DNA of 64,000 nt, taken from NCBI GenBank assembly GCA_963575745.1, contig CAUYUJ010020684.1, positions 46,001-110,000 on the forward strand. The letters are read 5' to 3'. This document shows positions 31,267 to 41,590 of the stretch, piece after piece. Under the pieces are notes generated by a model that made no database searches, was not told the DNA's origin, and saw only the letters and a list, made by a program, of their open reading frames with translations. The position numbers were made by a program, and so were the translations under genes. Positions within the stretch are counted from its first letter, which is position 1. The number at the start of each line of letters is the position of its first letter. This DNA comes from Prorocentrum cordatum (Eukaryota > Sar > Dinophyceae > Prorocentrales > Prorocentraceae).

Positions 31267-34200
31267 ATGCATCGGTCTGGAGGCTTTATAGAGCCGAGAT
31301 CAGGCTACGCATTCGTGAACACGCCGTCGGCACTTACGTTCGAGCCCTCAGGGACACGTACGGCTGGGGCGCCACCTAGGCGACGAAACAGTGCCACGAC
31401 ACGTTCGGCCAGCTGGAGCCTCAGCTGGTTCTTCCTCCTGTGCTTCTTCTCGTTGCTCCCGGGCGCCAACGGCATGAAGCAGGGGACGTTGGTCGGTTTA
31501 CGCGCGCTGGCCAGCCTACAGTTACCGATTTTGAAGAGTTTCACCATGTGCTCTATTTCGACGGGGAGTTCGGGCATGAGCATATACTATTATATACTAT
31601 GGGGTGCGCTATTCACCAGTCTGGGGCTCTTTTTCTGGTGGGGTCGTGCACGCCTTCAGCATCAAGGTGCTGGGTTTCACCTTCATTTCGATTCGTCACA
31701 GCTTTGTGCCAGATTGATGAGTAATGGGGTCATCATCTTGGCTGCCCGCCGAGCTGGTACGTCTAGATGCCGTGTCCCTCGAGGGCGAGGGTTTCACGTC
31801 TTACATGTTCATCGTTGTCACTCGGGAGCTGTTCCACACGTTCTCGAAGCTGTTCTTCGTCTCTGTCTTCGTGCCTGCTGCCGCCCATGGCGCTGGCGAA
31901 AGGTGAATGGAACCTCGAAGACTATCGCGCCGTCCCGCCCTCCAGCTGCGGGAGGCTTTGGGTCCCTGCTGCGAGGCGGTGGCGGGGGCACCCAGCAGAC
32001 ACGCAAGCAGAAGGCCCAAGAGCAAGCGCTGCTCGCGGGCCTCCAGGAGCTGCTCTCCAAGTTCGACCAGAAGCCTGCAGAGCGCCCTCCCACCCGGGCA
32101 TCACCGCCCACCACCACCGCCAAGCCGCAGAGTGCGAAGGCCAAGCGACGCGCGGCCAAGCGTCAATGCCATCGCAGCGAGGGCCTCATCGGGGCTATCA
32201 AGCGCATCATCCAGCGCGCCGAGGCCACTGGTGACACCAAGCCCCTCGTCGGCAAGCTGCAGTCGGTCGTCAAGGCCGCCGCCGACGGCCGCTTTGAACA
32301 GGCTGCTGCCGCCTCCGCCTCGACGGCCGCTGCGAGCCGCCAGGCCAAACCCAAGGTCTCGGCTGCGCCCAAGCCTCAGCCCAAGGCGCGCCCGCGCCAT
32401 GCTGCCCCAGCAGACCCCGCGCTCGGCTCCAGCCCGAGCCCTGCAGCAGCCGCCTCTACAGCGCCGGGTGCCTTCAAGCCCTGCTCTCTCCATGCTTCCC
32501 ACTGGAAGGGTACGCTTACGAAGTCCCCTGACGATCTGTTCCAGCCTACGGAGAACCAGCATTTGATTTTCGGTGTGGTTCCTTCGATCCCAGACGGGCT
32601 AGTTTCTGCAGCTTCGTCCGTACCCAACGGCACCACCATCGCGATCATCTTGGACCGCACGGTGCCCGGGGCCACGACGGTGCGGGCGCCCGCCTTCGAC
32701 GCCAAAGGCACGCCGAAAGTGACGCAGCTCCACTACGTCCAATTCGGAGCCCCGGTTGCGCCGCTGAGTTGGCAACCACAGAAAGGCTTGGCGCCGCTCC
32801 CGCAGGCGCCGGCCACGAAGGTGCTGCGCATCGCCACCTTTCGATCTCACCTTCCAGAGTCCCAGTGGGCCATGCGGACTCGCAACTATAAAGTTGCCGT
32901 TCAAGGATGGCTCACGCAGCTGCACATCCCTCGTTCCGACATCATCGACATATTCAGTGCACGGCGGTCTGAGGATGGCGCCATCATCAGCGTCAACATT
33001 CGGGTCTCTGCTTCGGTTGCCACTGCCATCGACCAGGCGAGCGGGGTGAACGGCTTTCTCGCCCGCCTCCTCCCAGAGACCAAGGACGCGCCACCGACGT
33101 TCGGAGCAGTGAAGTGGCTGAAGCGCCTCGAGGACGAGGACGGCCCGGCATTTCTTCGACGAGGGCGCGCTGAAGCTGAGCAGGCGGAGCCATGCATGGG
33201 ACTTGCTTTTTCAAATACAGGTTCTATTGGCATCCGCGTCGCTGGCAGCACATCCTTGCCCTCAGCCTGGCGCGTCTCAGGCTTCCCGAGGACCTTCACC
33301 ATCCAGCAGCTCGTTACCTGGTTGGGCTCCAATGGGTGGCCGCCTGTGGAGGTAGCGTCCGTACGCCGGCGTGTGGTCGGCGGCTTCGCGGTCTTCATCT
33401 TCAGAGGCATCAACCCAGGCGGCGTCAACGTTGCAACCACAGTTGAGGCCACGACTTCTGACGGCACGCTCCTCTACCTTGAGTTCGAGCCGTACCGGCC
33501 TGCTGCTAAACCAACGCCCTTTCGCAACTTGCGGGACGGCGAGCTGCGCTGGGATCCTACACCGACGACGCCTGCAAAGAGCGCCAAAGTTGAAGTCTCG
33601 GACCTGTCGTCCAAGGCCGACGCCAGCGCCAAGCGGGCTAAGGGCAACGACGGCCTCCCTGCCACGCCCCAGCACGCGCAGGAGGGTGCGGAGCCGATGA
33701 TCGAGACTTTCGAGAAGCTGGGCCTCACTGTGAAGCCTGTCCCGAAGGATGGGGCCTGTGCGTGGCACAGCCTGAAATGGTGGTTTGCCCGTGCACGTAA
33801 GAGCCCTAGCTGTGAGAGAGCGCTGCGCACCCAGACCATCGACCGCATGACCAAGAAGAGCATTATCTTTGAGCCATGTTGGGACCGTCTCGACCCGAAG
33901 GGCAAGGCCTGTACCGCCTGGTCCAATTACCTTCAGCTGATGCGCGAGCCGGATGCTTGGGCTGGGGAGCTGGACCTCCTTGCTGCCGCTGACAAGTTCG
34001 CGCTGAGCATCATCATCCTGCGGCCGGGCGCCCCGACCGTCCAGATTGGCAAGGGGAAGGGCCAGGTGTGGCTGCTGTTCCGCAATGGCCACTGCGAGCC
34101 CCTCGAGCCGACCGCAGACCCTGGACACGTTGCTGCGCGGAAGCAGCACGTGGACTCGATCCACGACCACCATCGCCTATCTCTTTCTTCGTCGTCTGTG

Positions 34201-35586
34201 GCTTCACCACGTGAGTGGGCGCTCAAAGGAGGCGGCCGCAGCACGCAGTCGGAGGCGGGCACGTTACGCAGCTGTCGTTCCTCTTCTGCCAAGACTTTGG
34301 CGGCTACCAGCCAGGCCTCTTCGGCCAGGACTCTGGGGAGGGCTGCTGGGGTGGACTCGGCAGGCGCCGGATCCGACCATCGAGGGACATATCGTCATGG
34401 GGGCGCTCTCTCGGCCAGAAAACAATCTGACGCACCCGAGCGTGAAGCAGCTTCCCGTTGTTCTTCTCCGGCCAGAACTCTCGCGGCTGCCAGTTCGGCC
34501 CCGCGGACCTTGCGTGCTCGTCCTACGGCGGCTGCCTCAAGGACGGCGTCCGGCGCACGCGGAGCACAACCACGTGTCGCACAACATGCTCCAGTTCCCA
34601 AGCGGCTTGCTCCTATCCTCGCGAAGGAACTGATCAAGCAGAACGCTATTGCATCATCATCTTCATCATCTTCGTCTTCTTCGGCACGCAAACGTCCAGC
34701 AGCAGCAATTTCGAAAACTTGGGATGCTGCTACCGAGGCTCGTGCTGCGAGGTTCCGCCTGGCTGCCCGGGGATTGCCGTGGCTCTGTTCGCCAACGCTT
34801 TCACCCACAGGCGTTGCATGCCAGAGGTGCTCACGATCTGCTTCACCTTCGTCACTGGCGCAGCCCGGGCGGTTCTGTGCGAACGCTCCCTGCCGTTCTT
34901 GTGCATCGCCGCCTTCTACGCCGGAGCGTATGGCCACCTTGGAGTCTTTGGCGCTGACGCGACGCAATTCTTCTGGCTCTTCTCCACAGCTACGTGGTAC
35001 ATCAGTTGATCGTGCACGGGACTTGCAATTGCAGCTTTATTCTGCTCATTGGAAGGGCTGGCAGCGCACGCTGTGTCCGTGCAGTATCCCAGATCACGTT
35101 TCTGATTGCGAACACGCTCGTCGTCGCCATCTGCTCAGCCACGGGGCTGCCGGCCGAGCCATTCTGTCAGCTGGCAAGGGCCGTAATTGCGTGAGGGACG
35201 TTGGCAGGGACCCTGCCGCTATCGCGAGGCGGTCGGCGACGCGGCGTGCCGCGCGCAAGGCTATGGTCACCTCCATCTGCTCCCAGCTTCCGCCCTGGGC
35301 CTGCCGTCTGACAGTCAAGGAGGACGACTCTGCCGGCTTCGAGTGCACCGCCTGCGGATGGCAAGCCAAGTCCTTGGAGTTCGTTCCCAAGACCGACCTC
35401 CTATGCGGCTGTGCTCCGGAGGACGCCCGGCAGGCAGCCGGCACACTGTCCAGGGCTCAGCGGCTGGCCTTCATCAGCGACATTGTCACGACCGCCAAGA
35501 AACAACGCACGGAGCAGGCGGCGCAGCGCAAGCGCGAGCGCTTCCGCCTTCTCGCCAGGCTGCGCCGCGGGACGCTTGTCTGCTGA
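31267..35586 (+). CDS. ORF1: RRM-like plus OTU cysteine-protease-like protein
   Basis: Open for 1439 codons from ATG 31,267. The first ~210 residues look like translated leader, so the true start is unclear. Residues 215-420 are Ala/Lys/Arg-rich, probably RNA-binding. Residues 668-715 (WRVSGFPRTFTIQQLVTWLG ... GGFAVFIF) resemble an RRM. An OTU-type protease follows: Asp828, Cys831 in KDGACAWHS, and His942 in NGHCEPL. The D-G-x-C box and a Cys-His distance of ~111 residues fit the OTU superfamily of deubiquitinase-like proteases. It could trim the polyprotein or remove ubiquitin; neither is shown. A Ser/Ala-rich segment follows, then two Cys clusters near the C terminus (ECTACGWQAK, CGCAPEDARQ). 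Confidence 0.65.
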   Translation: MHRSGGFIEPRSGYAFVNTPSALTFEPSGTRTAGAPPRRRNSATTRSASWSLSWFFLLCFFSLLPGANGMKQGTLVGLRALASLQLPILKSFTMCSISTGSSGMSIYYYILWGALFTSLGLFFWWGRARLQHQGAGFHLHFDSSQLCARLMSNGVIILAARRAGTSRCRVPRGRGFHVLHVHRCHSGAVPHVLEAVLRLCLRACCRPWRWRKVNGTSKTIAPSRPPAAGGFGSLLRGGGGGTQQTRKQKAQEQALLAGLQELLSKFDQKPAERPPTRASPPTTTAKPQSAKAKRRAAKRQCHRSEGLIGAIKRIIQRAEATGDTKPLVGKLQSVVKAAADGRFEQAAAASASTAAASRQAKPKVSAAPKPQPKARPRHAAPADPALGSSPSPAAAASTAPGAFKPCSLHASHWKGTLTKSPDDLFQPTENQHLIFGVVPSIPDGLVSAASSVPNGTTIAIILDRTVPGATTVRAPAFDAKGTPKVTQLHYVQFGAPVAPLSWQPQKGLAPLPQAPATKVLRIATFRSHLPESQWAMRTRNYKVAVQGWLTQLHIPRSDIIDIFSARRSEDGAIISVNIRVSASVATAIDQASGVNGFLARLLPETKDAPPTFGAVKWLKRLEDEDGPAFLRRGRAEAEQAEPCMGLAFSNTGSIGIRVAGSTSLPSAWRVSGFPRTFTIQQLVTWLGSNGWPPVEVASVRRRVVGGFAVFIFRGINPGGVNVATTVEATTSDGTLLYLEFEPYRPAAKPTPFRNLRDGELRWDPTPTTPAKSAKVEVSDLSSKADASAKRAKGNDGLPATPQHAQEGAEPMIETFEKLGLTVKPVPKDGACAWHSLKWWFARARKSPSCERALRTQTIDRMTKKSIIFEPCWDRLDPKGKACTAWSNYLQLMREPDAWAGELDLLAAADKFALSIIILRPGAPTVQIGKGKGQVWLLFRNGHCEPLEPTADPGHVAARKQHVDSIHDHHRLSLSSSSVASPREWALKGGGRSTQSEAGTLRSCRSSSAKTLAATSQASSARTLGRAAGVDSAGAGSDHRGTYRHGGALSARKQSDAPEREAASRCSSPARTLAAASSAPRTLRARPTAAASRTASGARGAQPRVAQHAPVPKRLAPILAKELIKQNAIASSSSSSSSSSARKRPAAAISKTWDAATEARAARFRLAARGLPWLCSPTLSPTGVACQRCSRSASPSSLAQPGRFCANAPCRSCASPPSTPERMATLESLALTRRNSSGSSPQLRGTSVDRARDLQLQLYSAHWKGWQRTLCPCSIPDHVSDCEHARRRHLLSHGAAGRAILSAGKGRNCVRDVGRDPAAIARRSATRRAARKAMVTSICSQLPPWACRLTVKEDDSAGFECTACGWQAKSLEFVPKTDLLCGCAPEDARQAAGTLSRAQRLAFISDIVTTAKKQRTEQAAQRKRERFRLLARLRRGTLVC

Positions 35587-38180
35587 GGTCCTCCGGGACC
35601 TCCGGCTCCTCACATACAACATCGGGAGCTACACCAAGCGTCGAGCAGGGCTTCTTCTGTTGCTTGCTGCTCATTCTCCTCATATCTGCTTTCTACAAGA
35701 GTGTGCCCTTCCACACGGCCAGCGGCACATTTTACGAGCTGATCTACAGGCCATCGGTTATCATGTATTTGTTGGCCGAGACGGTTTGTGCACCATCGTT
35801 CGAGACGGGCTCAACGTTGCACCTATTGCTGCTGCTCCGGCGGACGCGGGTTTTCGCGTCCAGAGGCTGGCGATGCAGGTGGGACAAGCTCGTCTTCCTA
35901 TACGCCACCGGCATGCTCATTCGGGATCCGCTTCTGAAAGGGCACGCTTCGATTCGCAAGTTTTTCGGGAACCAGCGCGCCTGGCCATCGACGTGGGGGA
36001 CTTCAACGAGCTCCCCGCCTTCGACCTGGAAGAGCACCGGGTTCCAATCTTCCCTGGGGATTACACATACTGTCTTAACGCTGCTGATCCTGATCGCAAT
36101 GCTTCAACAATTGATGGGGTTGTCTTTTCTTCGGATTTGATGGCGGCGGCTACGGCCACTGCACTGTCGCGCGTGGAAGCTTCACAGCATCGACCTGTTC
36201 TTATTCAGGCGGCCCTTGTCCCCGAGTTCCACGAAGCTCTGCGTTGGTCCGTGGACGAGCCGGTCGACTGCGGGGCGTGGACCGCCGAGGCCAAGCGCCA
36301 GTTTGACATCGACATCGCCGTCGACATCGACAAAGCATGGGCGACTTGGGCTGCTGCTTCCGGCGCGCCCGACGCACGGGTCCTCCGCCAGAGGGCCGGC
36401 GGCGGCTGGGCTGCTGGGCCGCATGCCCAAGATGTTCACAATCTGTGGAAGCAGGCACGTCGTGAACTCCACCGAGGTGACCACGATGCTGCTGAGCACA
36501 CTATTGGTATGATTACTACCATCATCGATGACGCCACGAGCCAGCGCCTCCAGTCCTGGCGACAGCGAGTCGCCACGCGAGGCGGGGCAGCGAAGTGGGT
36601 CAAACGTCGCCTGCAGGATCTGCAAGAGGCCGTTTTGCCTGCATTTGGGACAGAGACCATGTCTCCACGAGAGCTGGCTCGTAAGCTCAGCACCTCTTTG
36701 GCCAACCGCTGGAACACAGGAGTTTTTCAGCTATCTCATCTGCCTGGATTGTGCGTCGATTTCGTGCGTGCACCTCTGAACCCGGCATTGCTTCGACAGC
36801 ACGTGCCGCCGGCCGCACCACTTCGACGGCGGCCCTTCGACTTGTCTATCCTGCCAGCTGTACCTGCTTTTCGAGCTCCTGGGCCTTGGCAGGCAGAGCA
36901 CGTCCTCGAGTTTCTTCCCGACGGCGCGAGCGGGATCGAAGGCCACGCCGCCAAATGGGTGGAACACCTTCATCGCGATTCTCTGGAGCGTCTTGCACAG
37001 CTGCTGACGGCTGCGGACCAGGGCCGCCTGCCGCACTTCTGGAGCATGGCCCGCGTGACCCTCATACCGAAAGGCCCCGACGCGCCTCCTGACGAGCGCC
37101 GGCCGCTTACGGTATTACCAGTGACGTACCGGCTTTGGACTCGTCGGCACACAGCGGCTCTCACTACCTGGCTGATGGCGTGGAAGCCTGCTGGCCTCGT
37201 GGGGGCGGTGCCGCGCCACTCCTGCCCGGACGTGCTGTGGGAGCTTCAAGCGCACCTTGCCCAAGCCCGCGTGGGTCGAGTACCACCTGCTTATGTTCTC
37301 TCCATGGATTTGGAAAAATGTTATGACCGACTGGATCTTACGAACTTGTTGCGGCTCACCGAGCACTTCGGGCTACCAGTTTGCGGCCACGTTCTCCGCA
37401 ATTACCAGAAGCTCGAGCGCATCCTCTTCGTTGACAGCCAGCCCACCGATGTCCTCCTCAAGGGCTCTGGCCTGGTGGGCGTTCCCCAGGGATGCCCGAT
37501 GGCGTGCTTCTTGTGCAACCTGACGTCCATCATGTGGCACCTGACAGTGTCCCAGGCGGTGCCGTCGGCCAGGCACTTCTCGTACCTTGACGACAGGTTC
37601 GTTCTGGTCACGTCATGGCAGCAGATGGCACGCGTGCTCGAGGCTACCCAGCTAATCGACCTGGCGATTGGACCTGATCTCAACTTACCCAAGTGTGCTC
37701 GCGGCGTCGTCGTTCCCGCGGGCCGCAGGGCCCCCCGATGTTTTGAAAGAAGTCTTTGTGCTATACCTCTTCGGACGAGTTTTCGGTATCTTGGCATCGA
37801 CTTGGTGCTGGGCGAGCCGACTTCTGCTCCAGTGGCCGGTCGCCGCGTTCAGCAGCTCCGCAGCCGGCTACACGTCGCCCGCATTCTGCCGTACTTTCAA
37901 CGAGGCGCGGCAGTCGCAGATGCCCTTTCTGCTGTCTGGTGTGACGGAGGCTATGCGCATACCGTCCGGGATCTTCGACAAGCGTGTTCCTGGGCGGTAC
38001 TTGCCCTCATGGGCAATGTACCCGAAGGTCGCACCGTGCGCCGTTCAAGGGAGCTCACACATCTTTTTGGGCTTTGTTGTCACAGGACTCACTTGGGGTG
38101 CGTGGCTATCTACACCAGTGTTCGGTTATTCTACCGTGTCCTCCTGGCAGGCATTCTTCACCGGAGTGGCAGTTTCTATG
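35587..38180 (+). CDS. ORF2 part 1: APE-type endonuclease and reverse transcriptase
   Basis: The frame is open from 35,411, in +1 phase to ORF1. The endonuclease starts at about 35,605 (LRLLTYNIGSYTKR), with ICFLQEC, VGDFNELP (Asp at 35,999), STIDGVVFSSDL and SQHRPVLIQ, the usual APE/EEP series. Reverse transcriptase follows: VTLIPKGPDAPPDERRPLTV, motif A SMDLEKCYDRL (Asp at 37,307), motif B GVPQGCPMACFL, motif C SYLDDRFVLV (Asp pair at 37,589-37,594) and YLGIDL. All catalytic residues are present. The enzyme nicks the target and copies element RNA at the nick. There is no clear ATG at the start, so a shift from ORF1 or re-initiation is possible. Coherent protein leaves this frame near 38,170. 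Confidence 0.85.
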
Positions 38181-39573
38181 GGCTCAACGTAGCCGGATAC
38201 GCTTCGGGCCCCTCAAGCTGCTATCTCGTGCGTGTTCCACACTGCAGATCGACTGGTATTCCGCCACCGCTTTCAAAGCTGGTGCGCGCAAGTTTGCATT
38301 TACCATACGGCCTGAACATCTTGCCGATGCTGGTCGTGATGCTTATCCGGGCCTCTGTGCACGAGTTCGGGTGCAATCACGGCTTCATGACCTACGTGAT
38401 TTTCTTCGTTTTGCCCTTGCTCGCTGCGAAGCACAACGGCGGCCCAAAGATTTCGGCGGTCTGTTCAACGGTCTCACCGAGAACCGCGACGCCCGTGAAC
38501 ATCTTTACGCTGCACAACTACATTACGGAGGGCCTGCCCTCACCTCTGCAGGTTTGTGGACACGGCTTCATATTTCACGCATCCCTTACCACGGGGGCGA
38601 TGAATTCTGTGTACGATGCGGCACTGCAGTGGAAACTACCGAACATCGTCTTTGGCATTGTCCTTGCAATCGCGACGTTCGTGCGTGGCTTGATCAACAA
38701 GTTCCTGGTAACCAGTTTCCTGCCGGTCTTCCTCCTTGCCTTTCACGTTGTGGGCTTATCCCAGCTGACCTTCCTGCTGGTCTCACACTTCACAATGCTA
38801 TATATGTTTCACAATATCTTCTGCGTGTGAATGCTATTGCCGCTCTGGCCGTGGCGGCCCACCGCGCGGGCAAACCAGTCCTACTGGAGCTGGATCAACC
38901 CCGGGCGCAACCAACCGAGGATATATACCGTGCTGCTCTACCTCCTCTTCGTCGTATCAAACGCCATGCAGGAGGACGGGGCCCTGGAGGAGGTGGAGGC
39001 GGAGGAGCACCTCGAGGACTCCACCTGCCTCCTCAGCCTGCTCCTGGTTCATTCCAGGCACCGGACATCATCACGCTCTCCTGCGACGGCTCCGCGCAGG
39101 TGTCCGACGAGGAAACGACCTCTGGCTGGGGCTTCACAGTGGCCATGCCGGCTTCGACCGGCTTATTGGATTTCTGTGGCCCTTCCGTCTTGGTTCCCGA
39201 CCAACCGGGTTACATCGGTGCTCAACGTCATACTAACAATGTTGGTGAATTACCAGCGTTATTTTTCTCTCTGTCATGGGTGGTTGATTTCATTGCATCA
39301 TCACCTTCTTCACCATCGTTTGTCATCGAGTATGACTCGGAGTACGCGGCTGGCGTGGCGCAGCGGCACCTCCGAGGGCGGGCGAATCTTCAGCCTGTTC
39401 TGCGGCTTCGCCATCTCTATGATCAAGTTGCTCGTCATGTTGTCTCCAGGAAGGTGGAGAGCCACACTGGGCAATTTCTGAACGAGCGTGCTGATCACTT
39501 GGCCGACTGTGGTGCCTGTGGGATCCTACGTAACCCTGCTGATGTTCATCGCTGGGCAAGCTCCTGGAGCTAA
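38150..39573 (+). CDS. ORF2 part 2: zinc knuckle and canonical RNase H
   Basis: Continues ORF2 in another phase. A thumb and connection region leads to CVRCGTAVETTEHRLWHCP (38,608-38,664), the C-x2-C-x8-H-x4-C knuckle often found after LINE RTs. After a Gly-rich linker comes an RNase H in normal order: CDGSA (Asp at 39,085), NNVGELPAL (Glu at 39,247), IEYDSEYAA (Asp at 39,334), SHTGQFLNERADHLAD (His, and Asp at 39,493). All five usual residues are kept. The single frameshift that separates it from the RT is the only visible lesion in ORF2. This domain is a useful control for the permuted versions at 15.6, 43.1 and 48.3 kb. Confidence 0.85.
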
Positions 39574-39779
39574 TCTCTGCCGTCTTGGTCAGGAAGCCCC
39601 TGATCTTTTTCAGCATCACGCATTCGTGAACATCAAGAAAGGATGTTTCATACGGCGTAGTTTTCTGATGAACGTCAGCTTTTTGAAGATCATCCCAGGA
39701 CGTAGTTTTCATATGAATGTCAGGTGTCTGAAGACTCAGCGAGGTTTGCGCGCGCATGCCTTTCATGTATATGGCAAGG

Positions 39780-39836
39780 AAGCTCTGCGAGTCCCCGGTG
39801 GTAACCAAGGTTGACGGTTCACTGCCGCTTCCCAGT
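39780..39836 (+). repeat. GC hairpin element, copy Q
   Basis: agctctgcgagtccccggtg then gtaaccaaggttgacggttc and actgccgcttcccagt. The stem ggtggt/actgcc pairs using two wobbles. Preceded by gcatgcctttcatgtatatg, like copies O and P. Confidence 0.75.
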
Positions 39837-40290
39837 CAGAGAGCAGCGAGAGCGCGACACTTGCGATCATTGACTCGTTCCAGCGGTCTCTCGTGAGTCA
39901 GCCTTCAGGTCCCAGCAACATTGGTTGTGTCATGCTTCGGGGCTTCGCCCGCTCTCAAAAATTGCTGGGTGCGTCGCGGGAAGTCGAGCGGGCAAAACGT
40001 GAGATGATCCAAGCCACGGAACAATGGTTTATTGGTCATGTCCGTAAATGCGGTGCGCTGACAAGGAAGCTGGACCGTGCAAACGGGTGCCGCCAACATT
40101 GTGAGGGAGTGTTTGATGATGTATGATCGGATCAATATTATCCCAGCTCTTGCCGCTTGACAATATTATTTTTGATTGCGTTTCGCCATTCTTTGCGTTG
40201 CTGTGAGGCGCGTAGACTTGCAGAAGTGTGTGGTGACAGTGGGGTGCGTCCGCATTTTGCAGGGGTGCTCAGTGCCATTCGCACCGCAAA
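39837..40290. other. Spacer, nothing recognised
   Basis: A 77-codon frame (39,893-40,126) is open but has no recognisable motif. No other feature. Confidence 0.35.
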
Positions 40291-40322
40291 TAACCAGGTT
40301 GACGGTTTGCCGCCGTCGCCCA
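40291..40322 (+). repeat. GC hairpin element, copy R (right half)
   Basis: aaccaggttgacggtttgcc then gccgtcgcccat. Left arm missing. Confidence 0.65.
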
Positions 40323-40960
40323 TTCTTCACCGGGCTGTCATCACCTTTCGGGTGCCCTGCCATCGGGGTTTCGGACTACACATCTTGGGTTTTTCGATTT
40401 GATTTCGAGATTTAGAGCTGCTGCCGAGCGCCAAGTCACAGGAGTCGATTCGATTCAGTAGCATCGTCTGCATCAGAAAGCATTGAGCTTGGTCGTCTAT
40501 CCGATCTGTAGCCAAAGCAATATTCTTACACACTATGATTAGTTCGGCGGGTTTACGTGATATTTGAGCGGCCCAGCGCCCTTATCGGCCATGCTTGCTT
40601 GAATTTACTTTTATTGAAATCGCTGGTGCGATCATTGCGCAGACAGGAACGATGCCACCGCCTTGCAGGAGGTCATCTGGCTGGCCCTTGAGCTTATTTC
40701 GAAGGTGCGGAGCTCTACGAGAGCCCCGCCTCTGCGCGGATCGCTCCCGCCAAAAGTCATCCGAAAGCAGGGGCTGGGTGTCTTGGATCGCCCGGATTCC
40801 AGGACGGGCCGACTCGCCCTGGAGGTGTCGGTCCGAGCAGTGGAGTCGCCCAGGGGGGTCCGCACGAGACCCCCCGTGGCGCGCGGGGGGTCTCGCGCGG
40901 GAACAGCCTTCGGGAAACGCCCGGGGGGTTCCACGGGGGCGAGATATCCCGGGGGGGGCC
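40323..40960. other. Spacer, no gene supported
   Basis: AT-balanced sequence turning GC-rich after 40,720. Open frames on both strands run into the neighbouring minisatellite and are not trusted. Confidence 0.35.
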
Positions 40961-40969
40961 GGGGGAGAG

Positions 40970-41590
40970 GGCGGTTCGGAGGGTTCGTGCGAATCTTTCG
41001 CGGGGGGCTTCGCTCGCGAATTTTTCGCGGGAGGCCCGGCCTCTCGCGAATCTTTCGCGGGGGACTTGAACTCTCGCGAACTTTTCGCGGAGAGCCTGGG
41101 CTCCCGTGAATTTTTTGCAGAGGGCCTGGGCCCCCTCGAATTTTCTGCGGGAGGCCTGGGCTCTCGCGAATTCTTTCGCGAGAGCCGCGGACTCTCGCGA
41201 ATTTGCGAAAATGGATTATGTTTTTTTTTTTTTTTGGGGGGGGGGGGGCCTGGGGATTTTTTGCGGGGGTCCGGGGTCTCGCGAATTGTCTGCGGGGGGC
41301 CTCTCGCGAATTGTCCGCGACGGGCCTCGGCCCTCGCGAATTGTGCGCGGGGTGTCCAGATCCTTGCGAATTTGTCGCAGGAGGCCCGGGCTCGCGAAAA
41401 TGTCCCTGAAGATTTGGACTCTCGCATTTTTTTTGCGGGGGGCCCCGACTCTTGCGAATTTTCTGATGGAGGTCTGGGCTCTCGCGAATTCTTTGCCTGG
41501 CCGGACTCTGGCGAATTTTTCGCGGGTGGCCTGGTTCTCGCCATTTCCGCGGGAGGCTTGGAATCTCGCGCATTTTCCGCAGCTGGTTCT
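40970..41590 (+). repeat. ~30-bp minisatellite, each unit with a CGCGAA/TTCGCG palindrome
   Basis: About 18 units of the type gggcctgggctctcgcgaat plus tttttcgcgg, period 30 bp at 41,060-41,160 and looser after 41,220. Each unit has CGCGAA and TTCGCG separated by 2-4 bases, so it can fold into its own small hairpin. Since 30 is a multiple of 3 the frame stays open (LGSREFFAEG-type peptides). A T8-T15 run plus G12 run at 41,221-41,250 interrupts the array. Confidence 0.85.

Larger units (their letters stand above)
31267..39573 (+). mobile_element. LINE-type retrotransposon with OTU-protease ORF1
   Basis: Two long overlapping reading frames: ORF1 (31,267-35,586) with RRM-like and OTU-like domains, and ORF2 with APE-type endonuclease, RT, zinc knuckle and canonical RNase H (about 35,590-39,573, one frameshift near 38,170). 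Nearly all catalytic motifs are intact, so this is the youngest element in the window. ORF1 frame is +1 relative to ORF2 with a 176-bp overlap of open frame. The 5' boundary is unclear: T176 repeats end near 31,230 and motif-like protein starts near 31,900. Hairpin copy Q lies 204 bp after the ORF2 stop. No poly(A) tail or target duplication found. Confidence 0.8.

Noticed and set aside
34458-35009. Hydrophobic 183-codon frame that looks like a membrane protein
   Set aside because: Out of phase inside ORF1 of the LINE, whose own frame continues through; a composition shadow.
35187-36140. 317-codon frame over the ORF1/ORF2 junction
   Set aside because: The endonuclease motifs are in the other phase; this frame has none.
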